The position numbers and the translations under genes are program-made. Of a stretch of DNA of 8,425 bases, positions 1 to 5,897 are shown piece after piece. The stretch covers positions 1 through 8,425 of the forward strand of contig CAZKND010000054.1 in assembly GCA_964554215.1 (NCBI GenBank). Direction: 5' to 3'. A model generated the notes under the pieces. It had not been told where the DNA came from, ran no database searches, and saw only the letters and a program-made list of their open reading frames with translations. The DNA comes from CAYLJV01 sp964554215. Lineage in GTDB: Archaea; Hadarchaeota; Hadarchaeia; Hadarchaeales; JAGGTB01. The first letter of the stretch is position 1. Every line of letters begins with the position of its first letter.

Positions 1-17
1 TTTTTGTTGTCGGTTTT

Positions 18-446
18 ATGGTTATCCATACCATTGCTTATGTAGTGGCTGGCGCTATAGCTTTGAAATTTAGTGGAGAGTTGTATAGAGAAAAAGCCCG
101 GTTAATTGATTTTACTAGGGATATGTCGAATGAGGAGGAGAGTTCCCATGTTGAAAAATATTTTTTCCCTGCACAATTAGTAAGAGGCTTTTTAATGGCT
201 GTTATCCTCCTGCCGATCTTGGACCCGTTAGGCGATATTTCTTTTATTTTAAGATTTGCTTTTTTAGCCGGTATAATGATTATATACGCAGATCTGGCTA
301 GTGCGAATCCGTTTTCTCATAATATAGAAGGATTTGTTTATCTGAAGGAAAAATATTTAGACAAAAAAGTTTTACCGGAGTTATATTTTGAAACCTTCAC
401 ACACGGCATTCTTTTAGGACTTCTATCAGCTTGGTTGTTATTCTAA
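18..446 (+). CDS. Polytopic membrane protein, unknown function
   Basis: I do not recognise this 142-residue protein. It shows about four hydrophobic segments (roughly residues 2-18, 50-70, 74-95 and 124-142) separated by charged loops. One loop contains an ANPFSHNIEGFVYLKEKYL-type segment, and the protein ends directly in a hydrophobic helix (GLLSAWLLF), so it is an integral membrane protein. The frame stays open leftward to the window edge with no stop, so the real start may lie upstream; the ATG used here is only the first in the window. The next membrane gene follows 15 bases after the stop on the same strand, which suggests co-transcription. No catalytic motif is visible. Confidence 0.7.
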   Translation: MVIHTIAYVVAGAIALKFSGELYREKARLIDFTRDMSNEEESSHVEKYFFPAQLVRGFLMAVILLPILDPLGDISFILRFAFLAGIMIIYADLASANPFSHNIEGFVYLKEKYLDKKVLPELYFETFTHGILLGLLSAWLLF

Positions 447-461
447 ATTAGTGGTGTTTTA

Positions 462-836
462 ATGAGTGAAGAAAATACCTCAGGAACTTTAGGATTTGGA
501 GTTGGCATTGGAATGGGTGCGGGGCTTGGTATACTCACAGCATTAATAGCAGATATAAGCATAATCGTTGGTATAACAAATGGAGTTGCAGCGGGGATAA
601 TCGTTGGCGGTGTCACTGGATTGAGTTTGGAACGACACTGGATCGGCAAAGACGAAAGGATGGTGATCGTGTTTGGTATGGGGTGGGGAACTCTCGTAGG
701 TATAGGGCTAGGGCTGTTGACAGCATGGACACATAATTTTTCGTATGTTAGTGGATTTAGCACTGGTTCTATAGCTGGATTAACGTTAGGAACTATTCTT
801 GGAATGCAGATTTTCTTATTTTCGAAAAATGATTGA
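462..836 (+). CDS. Glycine-rich four-helix membrane protein, unknown function
   Basis: This 124-residue protein is built from four glycine-rich hydrophobic helices (about residues 8-30, 33-55, 67-89 and 96-120). They carry many GxxxG and GxG spacings such as GVGIGMGAGLGI and GWGTLVGIGLGLL, so tight helix packing (glycine-zipper style) is likely. The second and third helices are joined by a short charged loop (ERHWIGKDER). The start is supported by a GGTG Shine-Dalgarno-like sequence (453-456) five bases upstream. The upstream membrane gene ends 15 bases earlier, so the two probably form an operon. No family name or enzymatic residue can be assigned. The reverse strand is also open here, but only because of the repetitive glycine codons. 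Confidence 0.72.
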   Translation: MSEENTSGTLGFGVGIGMGAGLGILTALIADISIIVGITNGVAAGIIVGGVTGLSLERHWIGKDERMVIVFGMGWGTLVGIGLGLLTAWTHNFSYVSGFSTGSIAGLTLGTILGMQIFLFSKND

Positions 837-842
837 TTCAAG

Positions 843-859
843 TTCTTTATTTTGTTTTT
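843..859 (+). terminator. T-rich archaeal-type terminator after the membrane gene pair
   Basis: Immediately after the stop of the glycine-rich membrane gene lie successive T-tracts (TTCTTTATTTTGTTTTT). Archaeal RNA polymerase commonly stops at such tracts. No strong hairpin precedes them. Confidence 0.45.
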
Positions 860-871
860 ACGCTGCCTGTA

Positions 872-897
872 GAGGATTGTGGATTTAAATTCACCTC
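872..897. repeat. Imperfect palindrome in the convergent gap
   Basis: The core at 879-894 reads GTGGATTTAAATTCAC and is self-complementary except for one mismatched pair. It is flanked by GAG (872-874) and CTC (895-897), which extend the dyad. It lies between two convergent genes, so it could be a terminator-like structure, a protein-binding dyad or an old recombination site. No function can be proven. Confidence 0.5.
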
Positions 898-898
898 G

Positions 899-928
899 TA
901 TAATTAATTCATCTGATAATTAATTATA
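899..928. repeat. Perfect 11-bp inverted repeat beside the integrase relic
   Basis: The arms TATAATTAATT (899-909) and AATTAATTATA (918-928) are exact reverse complements separated by eight bases. The element is A/T-only, so chance is not negligible at this base composition. Its exactness, and its position beside the integrase 3' end and a second palindrome, make a binding site or element boundary plausible. Confidence 0.6.
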
Positions 929-1002
929 ACGAATTGTCTCAGTCTGACTCTCAGTTTGAGGATTTAAACAGTAGTTTTTTGCCCAATTTTAAAGGAGAAA
1001 AA

Positions 1003-1989
1003 TCAGCTTACCGCCTTTCTATAATCCTGAGTTTTCTCCTCCGCGATGTCCCGATGTTCGACCCAGAGCTTAATGTCTTTTTTGCTTTTGTCTTCTTCAA
1101 TCTCTTTGCCGTGTGCCTTGAGTACGGCGTTGTTGGTTCTTTTTCCACTTTTCTTTATGTAGACTCGAGGCATATCAGAGCCGTATACCCAGCCATATCG
1201 GTCGCATAGTTGCACTTCATTGATTTTTTTTTGTCTCTGGTAGGATAAGGGGTCTCCGTAGTTGCGGTTGCTTATGTTAACCCACAAGTAGTTTTCGTCT
1301 TTGGGAGCTGGATGGTTTTCAAGCCACTGATTAAGGTAGGGTTCAGCTATCGGCATCAACACATTTCTTGAGCCAGTTTTTCCGTGAACCACCACGGATA
1401 TGGCCTTTTCCATTTGTTTCAGGTGTCCAACCTTTATGTTTAAGAATTCTCCGACTCTGAAGCCCCCGTCGTATAATGCTATCAAGATGGCTTTGTCTCT
1501 TGAGTTTTTGCATTTCTTCACCATTTCCTTGACCTCCTGTTTTTCGGGGAGGTTTTTTGGTAGCCTGTATGCGTCTTTTCCAACTGATGTGTCGATGTCT
1601 CTAACTATCTTGGGATAGGTCTGGCTTTTCCATGTGTAGTTTTCGAGTTTGTCTTTGTGTAGCCATTTGAAGAATTTTTTGAGGGCTAGCAGGTTGTCGT
1701 GTTTGGTCCATTCGGTGTAGTCTTCGTCTTCCTCTATCCTTACCTGTATTTTCTTCACGTCCTCTCTTTCCATCTCTTTGAAGGATTTGTTGACCCATTT
1801 CGCTATCTTAGAGACCCTGCTCAGATAGAAATGTCTTCTGTCGATTTTTACAGACCTCACAGTCTTTAGATGTTGATTGAACTTCTTTATCAACTCGGCA
1901 TTTTCCTAGCTGATTTCTTCGCTGTTTTCTATTCTTCTGACTGTTTTCTCAGTTTTCTTTTTCTGTTTGTGGATATCCCTCTCGTCCAT
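1003..1989 (-). pseudogene. Decayed tyrosine recombinase (phage/plasmid-type integrase)
   Basis: The gene reads leftward from an ATG at 1987-1989 (MDERDIHKQ) and meets an in-frame TAG at 1906-1908, after which the frame stays open to 1003. It has a SAM-like core-binding domain (EWTKHDNLLALKKFFKWL), then a catalytic domain with the first arginine in YDGGFRVGEF, the beta-hairpin lysine in GKTGSRN and the nucleophile tyrosine in SDMPRVYIKKSG. The HxxR box expected between these is absent: DPLSYQRQ runs directly into KKINEVQLC, about 30 residues too early, at a run of nine A. The tail looks like a zinc ribbon that lost its cysteines; one extra base would restore a RKCGKL-type ending. I infer an inactive relic. 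Alternatives are translation from a TTG at 1893, amber readthrough, or assembly error. The family assignment is strong; the exact element family is unknown. Confidence 0.8.
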
Positions 1990-2049
1990 ATATATGACCT
2001 TGTGGATGCTACGTAAAACCAAGAGGGATTCAGTAATTGAGAACCGGAA

Positions 2050-2062
2050 GCCGGGCGCCGGC
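2050..2062. repeat. GC-rich short hairpin
   Basis: GCCGG (2050-2054) and CCGGC (2058-2062) flank a three-base loop. This GC-only stretch stands out in an AT-rich region just upstream of the integrase relic's likely start. It could be part of an attachment-site core or merely a leftover of other DNA. Significance is low. Confidence 0.3.
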
Positions 2063-2195
2063 AACCAGAACTCAGTCACCAAATCCTCAATTGGCCTAAA
2101 TTTCAATATTTTCCGTTTAAGAATTAGAAAAACTGATATTTAAAGATTAAATAATAGTTATTTTTAACAACAAGCGAGAAGGAGGGCATCTTATA

Positions 2196-2269
2196 CGTAG
2201 GTTAAGTATTTAAGGAATTGGTTCTAGTTATGCATAGGTTAAGTTTATAAAGTCATGGGTTTACCTATG
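2196..2269 (+). promoter_or_regulatory. Promoter with operator-like repeats for the AbiE-like pair
   Basis: A TATA box (TTTATAAA, 2244-2251) lies about 25 bases before the ATG at 2274, so the transcript is probably leaderless. The box TAGGTTAAGT occurs twice in direct orientation (2198-2207 and 2235-2244, 37 bases apart). A third, inverted copy, GTTTACCTATG (2259-2269), faces CATAGGTTAAG (2233-2243) across the TATA box, with nine of eleven positions complementary. AbiEi antitoxins are known to repress their own promoters by binding inverted repeats. I infer the same here, with the downstream winged-helix protein as the ligand. Confidence 0.65.
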
Positions 2270-2273
2270 TATT

Positions 2274-2885
2274 ATGTTGCTTGAGAAACCGGAGCGAGAG
2301 CGTGGATTCAAGAAAGAGCGAATAATAAGAGTGCTCCTCAATCACCCAGAAGGGGATATAACTAAGTATCGGGTTGCTAAACTGGCCGATGTCTCGGAGC
2401 CTTGGTGTCGAGAGTACACGGAACGCCTTCAAGAAAAAGATCTGCTCAAGGACACAGAAGTAATAAACCCCAGTGGGCTTTACAGAGAATGGAAAAACAT
2501 TCGCATCAGCCCAAATCAATTGACTGTAGCTCTACAAAAACCCATGCAGCTCTTGGAAAACATTGAATTAGGGTATGCACTCACTACTTATCAAGCAGAA
2601 AACCTGAAGCAGGGACTGCTGTTTCCCTCCACAACAGACTTCTATGTAAAGGAAGAAGAAATTGAGGACTGGATCCAACTAATTAAAGAACGTGGCTCGC
2701 TTGGAGGGGGAAACACTAGATTGAGGGCAACGGATCAACATGTCTTCTATAAACAGGAAGAAATAGAAGGCTATAACATCGTTTCCACACCTCAACTTAT
2801 CCTGGACCTCCTTGAAGAGGAAGGTCCATGCAAGGAGGCGGCTAGAAAACTAATAGATAAATTCCACGGAGAAGACCATGGTTAG
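2274..2885 (+). CDS. AbiEi-like winged-helix antitoxin/regulator (type IV toxin-antitoxin)
   Basis: This 203-residue protein begins with a winged helix-turn-helix (about residues 15-75; recognition region RVAKLADVSEPWCREYTERL, wing around TEVINPSGLYREWKN). The C-terminal part (about 98-200, starting YALTTYQAENLKQGLLFPST) resembles the AbiEi C-terminal domain. The role inferred from the family is cognate antitoxin and autorepressor for the nucleotidyltransferase encoded next. The stop TAG (2883-2885) overlaps the following ATG by eight bases, showing translational coupling. The first ATG sits at leaderless distance from a TATA box, which fixes the start. Operator-like repeats upstream support autoregulation. 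It could instead be a generic archaeal winged-helix regulator paired with a nucleotidyltransferase. The domain class is clear, while the AbiEi name is inferred from weak similarity plus the partner gene. Confidence 0.72.
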   Translation: MLLEKPERERGFKKERIIRVLLNHPEGDITKYRVAKLADVSEPWCREYTERLQEKDLLKDTEVINPSGLYREWKNIRISPNQLTVALQKPMQLLENIELGYALTTYQAENLKQGLLFPSTTDFYVKEEEIEDWIQLIKERGSLGGGNTRLRATDQHVFYKQEEIEGYNIVSTPQLILDLLEEEGPCKEAARKLIDKFHGEDHG

Positions 2886-3699
2886 ACAATACTACACGGA
2901 CAAAATCGTTAAATTGTCGAAAAGAGACTTAAAAGAGGTTTTGAAAGAATGTGAACCACCAATATGCTTAATTGGTGGATGGGCCGTACACCTGCATGTT
3001 AATAAGGGTTTCAAGGAGGAAGAGAGGCATGAATATATAGGTTCAAGGGACATTGACCTTGGGGTACATGTCGACCCAGATTGGGAACCTAATGAACTTA
3101 AAGATGAGGCTGCTGGCAAAACAATACAGAAGTTAGAGGATATGGGGTACATTAGAACTAGGTTTGGGTTCAAGAAGCAGTTTCATCGAGAGACTGGAAA
3201 GCCTCTGACACCTGAGAAGGCTAAGAATCGGCCAATGCACGAGATATTCGATATGTTTATTGATTTTTTACCTGATACATTTGACCTTGCCAACTTTAAG
3301 GAAGCTTTTGGTTTTCAACCTCCCGCAGAGACTATGCTTAGGCATGTATTCAACGGAAAACATTCTTTCCCCCTAAAGAAGGAGGTTGATTGGGATGTTT
3401 CTAAGGATATTTCCTTACCCACCCCAGAATTATTAGGGGCAATGAAGGTCAAGTCACTTCCAAATAGAGAAAAGGGCCATAAAAAAGTGAAAGATCTCGC
3501 CGATCTTTACGCTATTCTGTGGTACATCAAGCCCTATAAAGAAATAAGAGACGGTATCAGGGAAATAATCCTAAACCGGGATTTAGAAAAGTTTGAGGAC
3601 AGCATAGAAGGCCAGCTTTTCAATTCCGCGGCCAACCTACTGCAAGTCGACATAGATATGATTAGAGACCAAATAAAAAGACTCATTAAGCCATTCTAA
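2878..3699 (+). CDS. AbiEii-like nucleotidyltransferase toxin (type IV toxin-antitoxin)
   Basis: This 273-residue protein carries the DNA polymerase beta-type nucleotidyltransferase signature: LIGGWAVHLH (residues 31-40), GSRDIDLGV with the metal-binding pair D58/D60, and a probable third acidic residue at D129 (MFIDFLPD). A C-terminal segment with a conserved lysine and KDLADLYAIL (about 205-214) is typical of AbiEii/MenT-like enzymes. Such toxins transfer nucleotides to target RNAs, with tRNAs established for MenT. The substrate here cannot be read from sequence. Its start overlaps the end of the winged-helix gene, the classic order of antitoxin then toxin. All visible catalytic residues are intact, so it is probably active. 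Archaeal nucleotidyltransferases of related type also occur as housekeeping or resistance enzymes, but the coupled regulator argues for toxin-antitoxin. Confidence 0.78.
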   Translation: MVRQYYTDKIVKLSKRDLKEVLKECEPPICLIGGWAVHLHVNKGFKEEERHEYIGSRDIDLGVHVDPDWEPNELKDEAAGKTIQKLEDMGYIRTRFGFKKQFHRETGKPLTPEKAKNRPMHEIFDMFIDFLPDTFDLANFKEAFGFQPPAETMLRHVFNGKHSFPLKKEVDWDVSKDISLPTPELLGAMKVKSLPNREKGHKKVKDLADLYAILWYIKPYKEIRDGIREIILNRDLEKFEDSIEGQLFNSAANLLQVDIDMIRDQIKRLIKPF

Positions 3700-3731
3700 A
3701 GCACTTTATTTGACAATGAGAAAGGGATAAT

Positions 3732-4262
3732 TCAATAGTCCTCTAAAACTGATTGACTATACTCATCCAATTTGCTCTCTCTTTCATTAATCTCTTCTTC
3801 GCTCAACCAAAACGACTTAGGAACGGTTTCAATTCCCAAGTCATCGTAGCGGTTCTCAATGAACCACCTGTCTCTGTCTTTCTTTATTTTGTTCCTTAAA
3901 TCGTTGAGTTTATTTAATTCATAATCATTTAGCTCTGGGTCCTCGCTTAATGGCTCGGGCTGGTCCTTAAAATCCATCGGCGTCCAACTCTCAATATATT
4001 TCCTAAATGAATACTTATAGGTCTTTGTAAGTTCAGGACCAACTGATTTGCTGTCCATAGCAGCAGAAGACAAATAGACAAGGGCTTCCGGCCAACTCGA
4101 TTTACTAATCCTTTTGTCTAATGGTGTTTCCATGTTTTGAGTTAACCTCGCCATCTTAACATGATCATAAATATCGTGGTCTTTTGGTAGTGCCCAGTCC
4201 TTGGTTGGCTCATGAACTATAACCGAATCCGATAATGCCCTCAAAGTCTTTACAGCTCCCAA
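3732..4262 (-). CDS. Soluble charged hypothetical protein, possibly the C-terminal part of a split gene
   Basis: I do not recognise this 176-residue protein (numbered from a TTG at 4260-4262). It has no membrane segment or signal peptide. It is rich in charged and aromatic residues and has a likely coiled-coil stretch near residues 110-135 (ELNKLNDLRNKIKKDRDRW). No ATG or GTG exists between the upstream stop and this TTG. Extended upstream, the frame reads through KKKEEDELDFGE directly to the TGA of the preceding membrane gene, in the same phase. The protein may therefore originally have been the cytoplasmic domain of a 286-residue membrane protein, now separated by a single TGA (4308-4310). 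It is the last gene of the leftward operon and is convergent with the toxin gene. Whether it is translated on its own is uncertain. Confidence 0.55.
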   Translation of the reverse strand: MGAVKTLRALSDSVIVHEPTKDWALPKDHDIYDHVKMARLTQNMETPLDKRISKSSWPEALVYLSSAAMDSKSVGPELTKTYKYSFRKYIESWTPMDFKDQPEPLSEDPELNDYELNKLNDLRNKIKKDRDRWFIENRYDDLGIETVPKSFWLSEEEINERESKLDEYSQSVLEDY

Positions 4263-4307
4263 CTCACCAAAATCTAACTCATCTTCTTCTTTCTTTTTCG
4301 TTCCACA

Positions 4308-4592
4308 TCACCCTATATTCAAAGCCATAACAGCTATTTTTAGAGACAACAGAAACCATCCCACAGCTACTACGAACCAGAGAATTTTTCTTGAGAACTC
4401 TGCTCCTGCGAGAAAAACTGTGAGAACCAAAAGGATGCCTAAAGAAGTTTCAACTTCCTCGGGAAGAGAAACACCTATTATCCCCTCAAAGAACTTTGTT
4501 AACCATTCACTAGCCTTCTCTACAGTTTTTTGTATTAAAACCAATAAGCTTTCTATTGTCTCTCCCGTGCCTGGTGCTGTTACATTATTCAT
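4308..4592 (-). CDS. Small two-helix membrane protein in the AAA+ operon
   Basis: This 94-residue protein has a probably amphipathic N-terminal helix (about 11-40, with VEKASEWLTKFFEGI), then two membrane helices (about 50-66 and 68-92) separated by the short charged turn EFSRK. It starts at an ATG (4590-4592) that overlaps the end of the preceding 68-residue gene by eight bases, so the two are translationally coupled. It ends in a TGA beyond which the same frame continues into the soluble hypothetical protein. The layout (helix, two membrane spans, charged linker, soluble domain) makes sense as one longer protein. Function is unknown; membrane anchor or partner of the AAA+ ATPase is an inference from the operon. 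Confidence 0.65.
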   Translation of the reverse strand: MNNVTAPGTGETIESLLVLIQKTVEKASEWLTKFFEGIIGVSLPEEVETSLGILLVLTVFLAGAEFSRKILWFVVAVGWFLLSLKIAVMALNIG

Positions 4593-4791
4593 CTACTACC
4601 TTGTCCTCGATTTTTTTTCTCAATTCATCGATGTCGCTCTTCAATAAGGAATGGAAAAATAGTACGAGGAAGAGTAGGGCGATTTCTCCTATTTTTAGTC
4701 TGGTGATTGGGGAATTTACGTTGATGGAGGTAATTGCTAGTGAGATTACTATGACGGCGAAAATCACTGGAAGTGGCTCAAGTTCAGTCAC
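4585..4791 (-). CDS. 68-residue two-helix membrane protein in the AAA+ operon
   Basis: The start is a GTG (4789-4791) overlapping the TGA of the ATPase gene (GTGA), and the stop overlaps the next gene. The protein has two hydrophobic helices (about residues 9-22 and 35-50) and a charged C-terminal helix (KSDIDELRKKIEDKVVDE) suited to contact a soluble partner. No family is recognisable. Tight coupling to the ATPase and to another membrane protein suggests that they work as a complex at the membrane, which is an inference. Confidence 0.65.
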   Translation of the reverse strand: MTELEPLPVIFAVIVISLAITSINVNSPITRLKIGEIALLFLVLFFHSLLKSDIDELRKKIEDKVVDE

Positions 4792-5603
4792 TTTTTATCA
4801 CCTTTAAAGCAGAGATCGAATTTCTCTGCCGCTTCTTTAACTAATTTTGGAGTGACTGTGTTTTTGTTTTTTCTTTCAGCGAGACGTGCTGCGACCTCTA
4901 AAAGGGCTAATGCTAGTTTGCAATTGCCTCTAAACTTTGATGCAATTTCTGAAACCTCTAGTATAGACTCTTTGGGAAAAGTATTCGGCTTCAACGCTTC
5001 TTTGGTTCTGTTTTCTAGGATTTCTGTTAGTTCTTCCTTGTTGTAGTTTGTGAATTCAACCTCTAGTGGAGCTAATCTCGTTCTAACCTTCATGTCCAGT
5101 TCTTTCAGGAAGTCTTTCTCGCAAGTGATTAGGATTAGGTTTAGTCCTTTTCCTACGAGTTCTCCGAGGGTGTAGAGTATGTCGCTTCTCTTGACTTCCT
5201 GTAAATCAAATTCGTCTAGTACAAGTACAAGGTTCTTTCTTTCCACTTGGTTCTCCAGCTTCTCATATAAAACATCAACCGGCTTCCCCTTCCTTGGTAC
5301 AGGGATCCCTAAGTCAATGAGGGTTGTGTTTAGTATTGCTGTTTTTGTCCTGTATTCCCAACAGTCAATGTAAACCGTGTGCGCTGTGGTTTCGTCTTCT
5401 AATTCGTTTAGCAGCTTCTTTACAGCTACAGTTTTTCCAGTACCAGTTTCTCCGTAAACCATGACTGGTCTCGACCTTTTACTGACTGGAACAACCTCTT
5501 CCTTAATTTTCTTCATTTCTTTTTCTCTGTTTTTTAGTTCACTGGGAACGTGTTTTGGTGAAAGCTTCGATTCATCATGAATAATTTTTTCTCCAATTCT
5601 CAT
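4788..5603 (-). CDS. Orc1/Cdc6-like AAA+ ATPase lacking the winged-helix domain
   Basis: This 271-residue AAA+ protein matches the Orc1/Cdc6 pattern: an N-terminal linker HVPSELKNREKEMKKI, Walker A GETGTGKT (51-58), Walker B LVLVLDEFD (D130, E131), a sensor 1 region LILITCEKDF, a VRTRL arginine segment (173-177), then the lid domain with GNCKLALALLEVAARLAER. The sensor 2 position carries lysine (GNCK) where arginine is usual. Replication initiators of this family are near 400 residues and end in a DNA-binding winged helix. Here the protein stops right after the lid, so it probably does not bind origins in the usual way. It heads a leftward operon with two small membrane proteins. Options are a plasmid/virus replication relic, a membrane-coupled ATPase, or a defence component. 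The ATPase family is sure, the role is not. The ATG lies about 26 bases from a TATA-like box, so it is probably leaderless. Confidence 0.82.
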   Translation of the reverse strand: MRIGEKIIHDESKLSPKHVPSELKNREKEMKKIKEEVVPVSKRSRPVMVYGETGTGKTVAVKKLLNELEDETTAHTVYIDCWEYRTKTAILNTTLIDLGIPVPRKGKPVDVLYEKLENQVERKNLVLVLDEFDLQEVKRSDILYTLGELVGKGLNLILITCEKDFLKELDMKVRTRLAPLEVEFTNYNKEELTEILENRTKEALKPNTFPKESILEVSEIASKFRGNCKLALALLEVAARLAERKNKNTVTPKLVKEAAEKFDLCFKGDKK

Positions 5604-5620
5604 GGGGGAGTTTAGTAAGT

Positions 5621-5637
5621 AAAAGCTTTTTAACTCG
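5621..5637 (-). promoter_or_regulatory. TATA-like promoter of the AAA+ operon
   Basis: Read on the minus strand the sequence is CGAGTTAAAAAGCTTTT, a purine-rich BRE-like stretch followed by an A/T box centred near 5629. This is about 26 bases before the ATG at 5603, the spacing expected for a leaderless archaeal transcript. Confidence 0.45.
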
Positions 5638-5655
5638 ATGATAGAGGGAATAGTT

Positions 5656-5670
5656 CCGGTTATCCGGTTA
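5656..5670. repeat. Tandem CCGGTTA repeat in the intergenic region
   Basis: Two copies of CCGGTTA (5656-5662 and 5664-5670) are separated by one base, upstream of the Orc1/Cdc6-like gene. It is too short to call an origin box or iteron, but its place beside an initiator-like gene is worth noting. The remaining 5671-5790 holds only AT-rich sequence and short imperfect dyads that I cannot assign. Confidence 0.35.
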
Positions 5671-5795
5671 CTTGAAAATTGAAAAGAAGAGGGGATAATT
5701 TTCCTCTACCTTGTCATTTCCTTTTATTACTTAGATTTAAGTGCAAGGTATTTTCCCTTTTACCGTAAGATTTATTCATTAAAAGCTTAGAATTA

Positions 5796-5806
5796 CTTTA
5801 TAATGG
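5796..5806 (+). promoter_or_regulatory. TATA box of the tRNA-like locus
   Basis: CTTTATAATGG lies about 25 bases upstream of the position where the first base of a tRNA would fall when counting back from the CAT anticodon. This is the expected promoter spacing for a tRNA gene. Confidence 0.4.
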
Positions 5807-5848
5807 AGGAAAGTGGGCACATTTAGAGTACCGTGGATTCAAAGCTAT

Positions 5849-5897
5849 CGCTCGGCTCATAACCGGGTCGTCAAGGGTTCGAATCCCCTTTAGAACC
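5849..5897 (+). tRNA. tRNA-Met(CAU)-like 3' half, probably degenerate
   Basis: The anticodon arm is well formed: stem CTCGG/CCGGG (5851-5855 and 5863-5867, one T-G pair) around loop CTCATAA with anticodon CAT at 5858-5860. It is followed by a T-arm with loop TTCGAAT (5878-5884). The T stem (AAGGG against CCCCT) has one A-C mismatch, as if one G had been lost. The 3' strand TTAGAAC finds no complementary 5' acceptor strand upstream, and no D-arm can be folded from 5822-5848. The sequence therefore keeps the half typically retained in integrase attachment sites. It is best read as an att remnant or decayed elongator tRNA-Met. A functional, highly unusual tRNA is less likely, although a TATA box and terminator flank it. 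Confidence 0.6.

Noticed and set aside
443..841. Open minus-strand frame opposite the glycine-rich membrane gene
   Set aside because: It is proline/isoleucine-rich antisense of a glycine/alanine repeat-like gene. The plus strand has a ribosome site, operon context and clear membrane helices.
934..1209. Plus-strand frame opposite the integrase C-terminus
   Set aside because: It is the antisense of a recognisable recombinase, with no promoter or ribosome site.
2004..2150. Short plus-strand frame starting MLRKTKRDSV upstream of the toxin-antitoxin promoter
   Set aside because: It has no ribosome site or recognisable motif and overlaps the likely 5' region of the integrase relic.
2892..3173. 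Minus-strand frame inside the nucleotidyltransferase gene
   Set aside because: It is Ser/Cys-rich antisense of a well-conserved catalytic domain and has no gene-like features.
4420..4807. Plus-strand frames across the small membrane genes
   Set aside because: The minus-strand frames are coupled by start/stop overlaps and have coherent membrane topology. The plus frames overlap each other and lack ribosome sites.
5641..5795. Replication origin upstream of the Orc1/Cdc6-like gene
   Set aside because: There are no recognisable origin recognition boxes, only a tandem 7-mer and AT-rich sequence. The ATPase also lacks the winged helix needed for origin binding.
5849..5897. tRNA-Pyl or selenocysteine tRNA
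   Set aside because: The anticodon is CAT, not CTA or TCA, and the anticodon arm matches elongator tRNA-Met.
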